A DNA stretch of 64,000 bases from positions 806,001 through 870,000 of the forward strand of contig NC_015723.1 of the NCBI RefSeq assembly GCF_000219215.1, read 5' to 3'. Under the pieces are notes generated by a model that saw nothing but the letters and a program-made list of their open reading frames with translations, did not search any database and had not been told where the DNA came from. This DNA comes from Cupriavidus necator N-1. GTDB taxonomy: Bacteria > Pseudomonadota > Gammaproteobacteria > Burkholderiales > Burkholderiaceae. The translations under genes and the position numbers were made by a program. Position 1 is the first letter of the stretch. Each line of letters begins with the position of its first letter. This document shows, one piece after another, positions 8,149 to 15,887 of the stretch.

Positions 8149-9366
8149 TCACTTCTTTACCAGGGGGCATTCGCTGGCCGACAGCGGTCGGAAGGCCTCG
8201 TCGCCGGGGATCGTGCCGATATACCTGACCAGGTCCCACGGGCCCTTGGACTCGGCCGGGGTCTTGGCCTGGGCCAGGTACATGTCATGCACCATGCGGC
8301 CGTCGACACGCACCTTGCCGTTGCGCACGAAGGCATCGTTGACGGGCAGCGCGCGCATCTTCTCCGCCACGGCCGGGCCTTCCACGGTCTTCGCTGCCTC
8401 CACCGCCTTCAGGTAATGCAGCACGCCGGAGTAGACGCCGATCTGGCCATGCGTGGGATAGGCCTTGTGGCGCTTGTAGTAGCGCTCGACGAAGTCCTTC
8501 GACTTGCCATCCAGGTCGAGCTTGAACGGGTCGACATAGGTCAGCCCCTGCGCGGCGTTCAGGCCCAGGCTCTTGAGATCGGTGATGAAGGTGGAGGGCG
8601 TGATCACGGTCTGGCCGGCCTTGATCAGGCCGAATTCGCCGGCTGCCTTGACGCCGTTGATCATGTCGTTGCCGGCGTTGGCCAGCACCACCACCTTGGC
8701 CTTGGAAGCAGAGGCGGCCACCACCGGGCTGCTGAAATCGCTGGCGTTGAGCGGATGCCGGGTAGCGCCCACGTTCTTGCCGCCGCCGGCGTCCACGGCC
8801 TTGCGGAAATCTGCTTCCAGCGACTGGCCGAAGGCGTAGTCCACGGTGATGTAGTACCAGCTGTTGCGGCCCTGTTCGATCATGCGGCGCACCAGCGGGT
8901 AAGACACCGAATACGTGTCCCAGGCCCAGTGAAAGCCGGTGGGCGAGCAGTTCTGGTTGGTCAGCGCCATGGCGCCACCGGTCGAGACGATGTCGATCTT
9001 CTGCTTCTGCCGCGCCACCTCCTGCACCGCCAGCGCGGTCGAAGAGTTGGGGAAGTCGATCACCATGTCGACGCCATCGGTATCGAACCAGCGGCGCGCC
9101 AACGACGACGCGATATCGGCCTTGTTCTGGTGATCGGCGGAAAGCACCGTCACCGGTTTGCCGAGGGCCTTGCCGCCGAACTCTTCCACGGCCATCTGCG
9201 CGGCAAGCACGGAGCCCTTGCCGGAGAGGTCGGCATAGGAGCCGGACATATCGGTGATGACGCCGATCTTCACGCCATTGGTGTCGGCCAGTGCGGGCGT
9301 GGCGGCGGCCAGGCCCAGCAGGGCGGAGGACGCAGCGAGGGTGCGGAGGATGCGAGAGGTGGTCAT
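8149..9366 (-). CDS. periplasmic substrate-binding protein of the ABC importer (LivK-like)
   Basis: The 405-residue protein has an export signal of about 27 residues ending in PALADTN, then the type I periplasmic binding fold beginning VKIGVITDMSGSYADLSGKG. It captures the substrate outside the membrane and gives it to the LivHM channel. The ATG at 9366 has GGAG nine bases upstream; an earlier in-frame ATG at 9438 has no export signal right after it. It is the first gene of the transporter operon, and a TCAGTATGCTGA operator lies 100 bases before it, so import is probably induced with the degradation genes. Confidence 0.92.
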   Translation of the reverse strand: MTTSRILRTLAASSALLGLAAATPALADTNGVKIGVITDMSGSYADLSGKGSVLAAQMAVEEFGGKALGKPVTVLSADHQNKADIASSLARRWFDTDGVDMVIDFPNSSTALAVQEVARQKQKIDIVSTGGAMALTNQNCSPTGFHWAWDTYSVSYPLVRRMIEQGRNSWYYITVDYAFGQSLEADFRKAVDAGGGKNVGATRHPLNASDFSSPVVAASASKAKVVVLANAGNDMINGVKAAGEFGLIKAGQTVITPSTFITDLKSLGLNAAQGLTYVDPFKLDLDGKSKDFVERYYKRHKAYPTHGQIGVYSGVLHYLKAVEAAKTVEGPAVAEKMRALPVNDAFVRNGKVRVDGRMVHDMYLAQAKTPAESKGPWDLVRYIGTIPGDEAFRPLSASECPLVKK

Positions 9367-9465
9367 CAGGGGCTCCAGGTTGTCTACGCGAAAGATTCGA
9401 ATGGTTGCGATGGCTGCGTCGGCAGACCGCGGCGCCATCGCTGCGCCGCAGTAGCGCGGATAAAC

Positions 9466-9477
9466 TCAGTATGCTGA
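9466..9477 (-). promoter_or_regulatory. PicR-type operator of the ABC transporter operon
   Basis: TCAGTATGCTGA is an exact copy of the operator arms seen before the oxygenase operon. It is a single copy, about 100 bases upstream of the binding-protein start and downstream of the terminator of the MFS gene, so it can only serve the ABC operon. Confidence 0.75.
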
Positions 9478-9493
9478 ATAGTTGGCTGTGAAA

Positions 9494-9515
9494 AAGGGCG
9501 GAGAGATCCGCCCTT
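9494..9515 (-). terminator. rho-independent terminator of the MFS gene
   Basis: AAGGGCGGA and TCCGCCCTT form a perfect 9-bp stem with a 4-base loop. On the minus strand the stem is followed by a T run (five A on the plus strand at 9491-9495). It lies 21 bases after the MFS stop and separates that gene from the ABC operon. Confidence 0.85.
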
Positions 9516-9536
9516 CAGCTTCACCCGTAGTGCCGC

Positions 9537-11141
9537 TCAGGTGGCCAGGTCGCGGCCGCGCGTCTCCGGCACGAACAGCATGCCGATGACGAAGGCCAGG
9601 CCGGCGATGATCACCGGGTACCACAGGCCGAAGTAGACGTCGCCGCTGGCCACGTTCATGGCCGTGACCACGAAGGACAGCATGCCGCCGACCCAGCCCG
9701 CGCCGAGGTGGAAGGGCAGGGACAGCGAGGTGTAGCGCACCCGGGCCGGGAACAGTTCCACCATGAAGGCCGCCATCGGCCCATACACCATGGCCAGGAA
9801 CAGGATCGGGACCAGCAGCAGCACGAATACCATCGGCGTGTTGATCTTCGAGAGATCGGCGCGCTCCGGCCAGCCGGCCGCCACCAGCGCGCCCTTGATG
9901 GCGTCGCGGTCAAAGCCCTGCAGCGTGCGATCCGCAATGCGCACTTCCGCCTGCGCCGGATTGCTGGCCGGCACGAAGGTGTAGCCCACGCCCAGGTCGG
10001 TCAGGTAGCCGCGGATCTTGTCGCAGGCGGATACCGGCTCGCCGAACAGGCGCGCCTTGCAGTCGCCGGCCGTCACCTGCACGGCGCCTTGCTGCTGGAA
10101 TTGCTCGAGTGCCGGATTGGCATAGTGCGTCAGGCCCTTGAACACCGGCTGGATGCACACCGCCGCCAGCAGGCAGGCGGCCATCATGATGTACTTGCGG
10201 CCGATGCGGTCGGACAGCCAGCCGAACAGCAGGTAGCAGGGCGTGGCCACCACCAGCGCGATCCCGATCAGCTTGTGGACCGTTTCGAGCGGCACGTGCA
10301 GCGTCTTGTTGAGGAAGAACATCGAGTAGAAGTGGCCGGTGCCGAAGATGGCGCCCAGGCCCGCCGCCACCACGAACAGCAGCAGCACGGACCTGAGGTT
10401 CTTCCAGTTGGTGAAACTCTCGCGGATCGGCGCCCTAGAGGTGGTGTTGGCGGCCTTCATCCGGGCAAAGACCGGCGATTCATGCAGCTTGCCGCGGATG
10501 TAGACCGAGATCACCAGCATCACCAGCGACACGATAAAGGGAATGCGCCAGCCCCACTCACGGAATTCGGCCTCGGTCAGGAAGGTCTTGAGCAGGTAGA
10601 CGACCAGCAACGAGGACAGCAGGCCCAGCGTTGCCGTGGTCTGCAGCGAACTGGTGTACAGCCCGCGCTTGTGCACGGGGGAGTGCTCGGCCACGTAGGT
10701 GACCGCGCCGCCGACCTCGCCGCCCAGCGCCAGGCCTTGCAGCAGCCGCAGCAACACCAGCAGCACGGTGGCGGTGATGCCGATCTGCTCATACGTGGGC
10801 AGCACGCCAACGCCGACGGTGGCAACACCCATCAGCAGGATGGTGACCAGGAAGGTGTACTTGCGCCCGATCAGGTCGCCCAGGCGGCCGAACAGCAGCG
10901 CGCCCACCGGCCGTATCAGGAAGCCTGCGCCGAAGGTAGCCAGGCTGGCCAGGAAAGCGGCAGTCTCATTGCCCTTGGGGAAGAACAGTGCGCCGAAGTA
11001 CACCGCCAGTGCGGCGTAGATGTAGAAGTCGTACCACTCCATCAGGGCGCCGAAGGAAGAGGCAAGGATGACCTTGCGCTCCTCGGCTGTCATGCGGGAG
11101 GCGGGGGCGCGTGTCTCGCTGCGAGTCAGGCTGATCGTCAT
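9537..11141 (-). CDS. MHS-family MFS transporter, probable picolinate uptake
   Basis: The 534-residue protein is a metabolite:proton symporter of the MHS type, shown by the first span with MEWYDFYIYAALAVYFG, the loop GRLGDLIGRKYTFL and the later loop GWLSDRIGRKYIMM. About twelve membrane spans are present. It is longer than the usual 430-450 residues because roughly 90 residues (about 350-440) are inserted between late spans, with two cysteines (GDCKARLFGEPVSACDK). GGAC precedes the ATG weakly. It faces the decarboxylase operon across a 438-base region with five PicR-type operators, so it is probably induced by the pathway. Substrate choice is inferred from position. Confidence 0.85.
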   Translation of the reverse strand: MTISLTRSETRAPASRMTAEERKVILASSFGALMEWYDFYIYAALAVYFGALFFPKGNETAAFLASLATFGAGFLIRPVGALLFGRLGDLIGRKYTFLVTILLMGVATVGVGVLPTYEQIGITATVLLVLLRLLQGLALGGEVGGAVTYVAEHSPVHKRGLYTSSLQTTATLGLLSSLLVVYLLKTFLTEAEFREWGWRIPFIVSLVMLVISVYIRGKLHESPVFARMKAANTTSRAPIRESFTNWKNLRSVLLLFVVAAGLGAIFGTGHFYSMFFLNKTLHVPLETVHKLIGIALVVATPCYLLFGWLSDRIGRKYIMMAACLLAAVCIQPVFKGLTHYANPALEQFQQQGAVQVTAGDCKARLFGEPVSACDKIRGYLTDLGVGYTFVPASNPAQAEVRIADRTLQGFDRDAIKGALVAAGWPERADLSKINTPMVFVLLLVPILFLAMVYGPMAAFMVELFPARVRYTSLSLPFHLGAGWVGGMLSFVVTAMNVASGDVYFGLWYPVIIAGLAFVIGMLFVPETRGRDLAT

Positions 11142-11265
11142 GGCGGGGGTCCTTTGGTGTAGCTATTGTCTCTATATGTCTGCTCGTCCCGGCGGTGCCG
11201 GCGCCGCTGGCCAGGGCCTGTCGGTCCCTCGCGCAGTGCAGCGCCGCATCCTTCCGGTGCATCAG

Positions 11266-11297
11266 TCAGTATGCTGATGAGAAACGCAGTATGCTGA
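11266..11297 (-). promoter_or_regulatory. MFS-proximal pair of PicR-type operators
   Basis: TCAGTATGCTGA at 11266-11277 and GCAGTATGCTGA at 11286-11297 lie 20 bases apart, two turns of the helix. They sit about 125 bases upstream of the MFS start. The second copy has one altered outer base. The stretch 11142-11265 between them and the gene contains no other feature I can support. Confidence 0.75.
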
Positions 11298-11368
11298 GCA
11301 AAATGTGGGCCAGTCCACAATGTGCCGGAATGCCCGAAATCGCCTATTTAAATGGTCTTTTAATATCG

Positions 11369-11402
11369 TCAGCATACTGAGCATCTGCGCTCAGTGTACT
11401 GA
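11369..11402. promoter_or_regulatory. central pair of PicR-type operators in the divergent region
   Basis: TCAGCATACTGA at 11369-11380 and TCAGTGTACTGA at 11391-11402 are 22 bases apart. The first copy is the reverse-strand form of the TATG-core sites. They follow an unusually AT-rich stretch (11345-11367) that may hold promoter elements of either gene. The pair may serve both the MFS gene and the decarboxylase operon. Confidence 0.7.
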
Positions 11403-11486
11403 GGGTGTATGGCCATCGTTATAGGTGTTAACCCTCCGCGCCGCTTCTAGACTTTTGGAATTTCGCTGACTAGAATCCGAAACTAA

Positions 11487-11498
11487 TCAGTGTACTGA
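11487..11498 (+). promoter_or_regulatory. PicR-type operator before the decarboxylase operon
   Basis: TCAGTGTACTGA, flanked by A and T to give a 14-base near palindrome, lies 82 bases upstream of the decarboxylase ATG. A TAGAAT at 11471-11476 just before it could be a -10 box, which would place the operator at the transcription start. That promoter assignment is tentative. Confidence 0.7.
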
Positions 11499-11579
11499 TC
11501 AATTGCATCGGCGCACGCCGCATGCCGTGCGGGACGCGCCCGCAGCGAAGCGATTTCACCAATCAGGAGCCCCACCAGC

Positions 11580-12542
11580 ATGACCAAAGTGAAGAAGATC
11601 GCCCTCGAAGAGCATTTCATGACGCCGGGTTTCCAGGCCTATTCCAAGGCGTTCACGCAGCATATCGATCCAGCAGTTTTTGCCGAACTGGGCCGCCGCC
11701 TGGCCGATTTCGACGAGGACCGCCTCGCCGAGATGGACCGCGCCGGCATCGACATCACGGTGCTGTCGCAGACTGGTCCGGGCGTGCAGGGCGAGTCCGA
11801 CTCCGGCCTTGCCGTGGCGCGGGCACGCGAGAGCAATGACTTCCTGGCCGCGCAGATCGCGCGCCACCCCACGCGCTTTGCCGGCTTTGCCGCGCTGCCC
11901 ATGCACGACCCGGAGCAGGCCGCGCGCGAGCTGGAACGCGCCGTGCGCGAGCTTGGCTTCAAGGGCTCGCTGGTGAACGGCCATACCCACGGGCGCTACT
12001 ACGACGACCCTGCATACGATGCTTTCTGGGAACGCATGCAGGCGCTGGACGTGCCCATGTACCTGCACCCGACCGATGCGCTGGTTCAGCCGCAGGTCCT
12101 GGCGGGCCACCCCGAGCTGACCGGCGCGGCGTGGGGCTGGGGCGTCGAGACCGCATCGCATGCGCTGCGGCTGCTGTTCGGCGGCGTGTTCGACCGCTTC
12201 CCGCGCCTGAAGATCATCCTCGGCCATATGGGCGAGGGCTTGCCGTACCAGCGCTGGCGCTTCGACAGCCGCTTTGCGGTCTATTCGCACGGGGTCCGGC
12301 TGGCGCGCGCGCCTTCGGAATATATCGGCACCAATATCGTCATCACCACCTCGGGGGTGTGCTCGCACGGTGCGCTGGCCGGTGCCATTGCCGAGCTCGG
12401 CGCGGAGGCCGTGATGTTCTCGGTCGACTATCCCTACGAATCCACCGAAGTCGCGGCGAAGTTCATCGAGGACGCGCCGCTCGACGACACCACGCGCGCG
12501 CTGGTCTGCCACGGCAACGCGCAACGCCTGCTCAAGCTGTAA
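11580..12542 (+). CDS. picC: amidohydrolase-2 decarboxylase, probable 3,6-dihydroxypicolinate decarboxylase
   Basis: The 320-residue protein belongs to the metal-dependent non-oxidative decarboxylases related to gamma-resorcylate and 2,3-dihydroxybenzoate decarboxylases. The expected ligands are visible: E10 and H12 (ALEEHF), H163 (YLHPTD), H216 (LGHMGE) and D283 (SVDYPYES). In the picolinate route it would remove CO2 from 3,6-dihydroxypicolinate and yield 2,5-dihydroxypyridine, the substrate of the ring dioxygenase three genes downstream. AGGAG lies 11 bases before the ATG. It heads a plus-strand run of eight genes with short gaps. A hydroxybenzoate decarboxylase is the alternative, but the neighbours are all pyridine-ring genes. 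Confidence 0.83.
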   Translation: MTKVKKIALEEHFMTPGFQAYSKAFTQHIDPAVFAELGRRLADFDEDRLAEMDRAGIDITVLSQTGPGVQGESDSGLAVARARESNDFLAAQIARHPTRFAGFAALPMHDPEQAARELERAVRELGFKGSLVNGHTHGRYYDDPAYDAFWERMQALDVPMYLHPTDALVQPQVLAGHPELTGAAWGWGVETASHALRLLFGGVFDRFPRLKIILGHMGEGLPYQRWRFDSRFAVYSHGVRLARAPSEYIGTNIVITTSGVCSHGALAGAIAELGAEAVMFSVDYPYESTEVAAKFIEDAPLDDTTRALVCHGNAQRLLKL

Positions 12543-12563
12543 CCGTACAACCCGAGGACCCTC

Positions 12564-13316
12564 ATGCAAAAAGTCTTTCGCATCGGCCAGATCGTTCCCA
12601 GCTCGAACACGACCATGGAAACCGAGATTCCCGCCATGCTGCTGGCGCGCCAGCAGCTCCGTCCGGAGCGCTTTACCTTCCACTCCAGCCGCATGCGCAT
12701 GAAGAAGGTGGTCAAGGAAGAGCTGGCCGCCATGGATGCCGAATCCGACCGCTGCGCGGTGGAGCTCAGCGACGCCCGCGTCGACGTGCTCGGCTACGCC
12801 TGCCTGGTCGCCATCATGGCCATGGGCCACGGCTATCACCGCAAGTCGGAGCAGCGCCTGAAGGCCCACACCATCGAGAATGGCGGCGACGCGCCGGTCA
12901 TCACCAGCGCCGGTGCGCTGGTGGATGCGCTGCGCGTGATCGGCGCGCGCCGCATCGCCGTGGTGGCGCCATACATGAAGCCGCTGACCGAGCTGGTGGT
13001 GGACTACATCCGCAACGAAGGCTATGAGGTGGTGGACTACCGTGCGCTGGAAATCCCGGACAACCTGGAGGTCGGCCGCCACGATCCGGCGCGGCTGCCC
13101 GGCATCGTGTCGCAGATGAACCTGGCGGATGTCGATGCCATCGTGCTGTCGGCCTGCGTGCAGATGCCGTCGCTGCCGGCCGTGGCAAAGGTGGAGGCGA
13201 TGACGGGCAAGCCGGTCATCACCGCGGCCATCGCCACCACCTACGCCATGCTCAAGGCGCTGGACCTGGAGCCGGTCGTGCCGGGCGCCGGCGCGCTGCT
13301 GTCGGGCGCCTACTGA
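12564..13316 (+). CDS. picG: maleate cis-trans isomerase
   Basis: The 250-residue protein belongs to the Asp/Glu racemase superfamily. Two catalytic cysteines are in the expected places, C80 (GYACLVAIM) and C198 (LSACVQMPSL), and the N-terminal GQIVPSSNTTMETE loop is typical of maleate isomerase. It changes maleate into fumarate, the last step that feeds the ring carbons into the citric acid cycle. It lies second in the operon, although it acts last. The same role is called NicE in nicotinate pathways. Confidence 0.9.
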   Translation: MQKVFRIGQIVPSSNTTMETEIPAMLLARQQLRPERFTFHSSRMRMKKVVKEELAAMDAESDRCAVELSDARVDVLGYACLVAIMAMGHGYHRKSEQRLKAHTIENGGDAPVITSAGALVDALRVIGARRIAVVAPYMKPLTELVVDYIRNEGYEVVDYRALEIPDNLEVGRHDPARLPGIVSQMNLADVDAIVLSACVQMPSLPAVAKVEAMTGKPVITAAIATTYAMLKALDLEPVVPGAGALLSGAY

Positions 13317-13325
13317 GGGCATGCC

Positions 13326-14153
13326 ATGACCACCTTCCTTTATGGCGGCCATGTCCATGCCAACGGCATTCGCCAGCACTACCTGCGCTATGGCGGCAAC
13401 GACGGTGCGCGTGCCGCGCGCGATCCCGTGATCATCGTGCCGGGCATCACCAGCCCGGCAATCACCTGGGGCTTCGTCGGCGAGCGCTTTGGCGCCAGCT
13501 TCGATACCTATGTGCTGGACGTGCGCGGGCGCGGCCTGTCGTCGGCTGAGGCCGGGCTGGACTACAGCCTCGACGCCCAGGCCCGCGACGTGGTGGCCTT
13601 TGCCGAGGCGCTCGGCCTGCGCCGCTACAGCGTGGTTGGCCATTCGATGGGCGCGCGCATCGGCGTGCGCGCCGCGGCGGGCCGGCCTGGCGGCCTGGCC
13701 AGACTGGTGCTGGTCGATCCGCCGGTGTCGGGGCCCGGGCGCCGCGCGTATCCCGCGCAACTGCCGTGGTATGTGGATTCCATCCGCCTGTCGCGCCAGG
13801 GCACCGACGTGGAAGGCATGCGCTGCTTCTGCCCGACCTGGACCGACGAGCAGTTGCGCCTGCGCGCCGAATGGCTGCATACCTGCAACGAAGACGCCGT
13901 GATGCGCAGCTTCGAGGATTTCCATCGCGACGACATCCATGCCGACATGCCCAGGATCACGGTGCCGGCGCTGCTGGTGACTGCCGGGCGCGGCGACGTG
14001 GTGCGCGCCGAGGACGTGGCGGAGATCCGCACGCTGCTGCCGGGGGTGCTGGTCAGCCACGTTGCTGGTGCCGGCCACATGATCCCGTGGGATGACGAAG
14101 CGGGCTTTTACGCGGCGCTGGGGGACTTCCTCGGCGCGCCGCTGACGCAATGA
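13326..14153 (+). CDS. picE: N-formylmaleamate deformylase (alpha/beta hydrolase)
   Basis: The 275-residue alpha/beta hydrolase shows the nucleophile elbow VVGHSMGARIG with S107, an acid residue near VTAGRGDVV and a late histidine in GAGHMIPWDDE. NicD of nicotinate degradation has this size and layout. It would hydrolyse N-formylmaleamate, the ring-opening product, to formate and maleamate. Function is assigned from family likeness plus its place next to the ring dioxygenase and the maleamate amidase. Confidence 0.87.
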   Translation: MTTFLYGGHVHANGIRQHYLRYGGNDGARAARDPVIIVPGITSPAITWGFVGERFGASFDTYVLDVRGRGLSSAEAGLDYSLDAQARDVVAFAEALGLRRYSVVGHSMGARIGVRAAAGRPGGLARLVLVDPPVSGPGRRAYPAQLPWYVDSIRLSRQGTDVEGMRCFCPTWTDEQLRLRAEWLHTCNEDAVMRSFEDFHRDDIHADMPRITVPALLVTAGRGDVVRAEDVAEIRTLLPGVLVSHVAGAGHMIPWDDEAGFYAALGDFLGAPLTQ

Positions 14154-14169
14154 CCAGCAAGGAGCGGAC

Positions 14170-15225
14170 ATGCCGGTAAGTGACCACCAGATGATCGAGG
14201 CCTGGCGCAAGGTGCTGAAGCTGTCCCGGCTGGAGCCGGGGCAGACCGTCACCATCCTGACCAGCGCCGCGACCCACCCGCAGACCCTTTCCACCGCGCT
14301 GATCGCCACGCAGGCGATGGGTGCCATCGTCAACCGGCTCGACCTGCCGCCCGTCAACGGCGAGAAGGCGCTGAGCCGCGACGCGCTGGCCTACCTGGGA
14401 ACGACCCCGCTCACGGGCAACCGAGCCGCGATTGCCGCGCTCAGGGAAAGCGACCTGGTGCTGGACCTGATGACGCTGCTGTTCTCCCCCGAGCAGCACG
14501 ACATCCTGAAGGGCGGCACCAAAATCCTGCTGGCCGTCGAGCCGCCCGAGGTGCTGGCGCGCCTGGTGCCTTGCGAGGCCGACCGCGAGCGCGTCAAGGC
14601 CGCCTCCGAGCGGCTGGCCCGCGCAAAGGAAATGCATGTGGTGTCGCCGGCCGGCACCGACCTGCGCTGCCCGCTGGGCGAGTTCCCGGCCATCAGCGAG
14701 TATGGCTTTGTCGACGAGCCCGGGCGCTGGGACCACTGGCCCAGCGGCTTCGCGCTGACCTGGCCCAACGAGGGCGCGGCCAACGGTACCATCGTGCTGG
14801 CGCGCGGCGACATCCTGCTGCCGCAGAAGACCTACGTCACCGAGCCGGTCATGCTGACGGTGGAGGGCGGCTTTGCCACGCGCATCGAAGGCGGCCTGCA
14901 CGCCGAGTTGCTGAGCGAGTACATGGCCTCCTTCAACGACCCGCAGGCCTATGCCATCTCGCATATCGGCTGGGGGCTGCAGCCGCGCGCCCACTGGTCC
15001 ACGCTGGGGCTGTACGATCGCGAGGCCACCATCGGCATGGACGCGCGCGCCTTCGAGGGCAACTTCCTGTTCTCGCTCGGCCCCAATAACGAAGCCGGCG
15101 GCAGCCGCACCACGGCTTGCCATATCGATATTCCCGTGCGCAACTGCACCGTCCGCCTGGACGGCGTGGATGTGGTGACCCGCGGCAAGGTCACGGACGG
15201 GTTCCGCTACCCGGAGGAGAAGTAG
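14170..15225 (+). CDS. picD: 2,5-dihydroxypyridine 5,6-dioxygenase
   Basis: The 351-residue protein is of the NicX type, which shares its fold with leucyl aminopeptidase-like M29 proteins. The iron ligands known for NicX fall at the same numbers here: H265 (AISHIGWG), H318 and D320 (ACHID). It opens 2,5-dihydroxypyridine between C5 and C6 with oxygen to give N-formylmaleamate. The start lies 16 bases after the deformylase gene with AAGGAG before it. This enzyme is the clearest marker that the locus degrades a pyridine ring. Confidence 0.94.
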   Translation: MPVSDHQMIEAWRKVLKLSRLEPGQTVTILTSAATHPQTLSTALIATQAMGAIVNRLDLPPVNGEKALSRDALAYLGTTPLTGNRAAIAALRESDLVLDLMTLLFSPEQHDILKGGTKILLAVEPPEVLARLVPCEADRERVKAASERLARAKEMHVVSPAGTDLRCPLGEFPAISEYGFVDEPGRWDHWPSGFALTWPNEGAANGTIVLARGDILLPQKTYVTEPVMLTVEGGFATRIEGGLHAELLSEYMASFNDPQAYAISHIGWGLQPRAHWSTLGLYDREATIGMDARAFEGNFLFSLGPNNEAGGSRTTACHIDIPVRNCTVRLDGVDVVTRGKVTDGFRYPEEK

Positions 15226-15227
15226 CC

Positions 15228-15854
15228 ATGCACAAGGAGATCGGCGCGTACCAGCGCCAGGGCTTCGGCAACGACCTGGAACTGGCGGGCCCGTTCGGGC
15301 TGCTGGTGGTCGATTTCGTCAACGGCTTTGCCGATCCGGAGGTGTTCGGCGGCGGCAATATCCGCGAGGCCATCGCCAACACCGTGCCGCTGCTGGCCGT
15401 GGCACGGCGCGAAGGCTGGGCGATCGCGCACAGCCGCATCGTCTTTGCGGACGATGGGTCGGACCACAACATCTTCGCCATGAAGGTGCCGAACATGCTG
15501 TCGCTGAAGGAGCGCGAGCGCAACAGTGCCATCGTCGAAGAACTGGCACCACGGGCGGGCGAGCTGGTGGTGCGCAAGACCGTGCCGTCGGCATTCTTCG
15601 GTACGTCGCTGGCCGCGTGGCTGACGCAGCGCGGCGTGCGCACGCTGGTGGTGGCCGGCGCCGTGACCAGCGGCTGCGTGCGCGCCAGCGTGGTGGACGC
15701 CATGCAGTACGGCTTCCGGCCGCTGGTGCTGTCGGATTGCGTCGGCGACAGGGCGCTCGGCCCGCATGAGGCCAACCTGTTCGACATGGGGCAGAAGTAT
15801 GCGACGGTGGCCTCGCGCGCAGAGGGGCTGGCTGCTATCGGGGTGCGCGAATGA
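15228..15854 (+). CDS. picF: maleamate amidohydrolase (isochorismatase-like)
   Basis: The 208-residue cysteine hydrolase has the isochorismatase-family triad D29 (LLVVDFVNG), K117 (VVRKTVPSAF) and C150 (VTSGCVRAS). These residues match the NicF triad. It splits maleamate into maleate and ammonia. The start at 15228 is 2 bases after the dioxygenase stop, with GGAGGAG before it, so translation is probably coupled. It is the nitrogen-release step of the pathway. Confidence 0.92.
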   Translation: MHKEIGAYQRQGFGNDLELAGPFGLLVVDFVNGFADPEVFGGGNIREAIANTVPLLAVARREGWAIAHSRIVFADDGSDHNIFAMKVPNMLSLKERERNSAIVEELAPRAGELVVRKTVPSAFFGTSLAAWLTQRGVRTLVVAGAVTSGCVRASVVDAMQYGFRPLVLSDCVGDRALGPHEANLFDMGQKYATVASRAEGLAAIGVRE

Positions 15855-15887
15855 GCGCTTGCATGAATCATCGGGACGGATAAGACA

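Noticed and set aside
11556..14357. A 933-codon open frame on the minus strand
   Set aside because: It is antisense to picC, picG and picE, which have catalytic residues in place; its own sequence shows no domain.
11580..15854. A nicotinate (nic) pathway
   Set aside because: The lower-pathway genes are the same, but no NicC FAD monooxygenase is present, and a decarboxylase of the amidohydrolase type is not needed for nicotinate.
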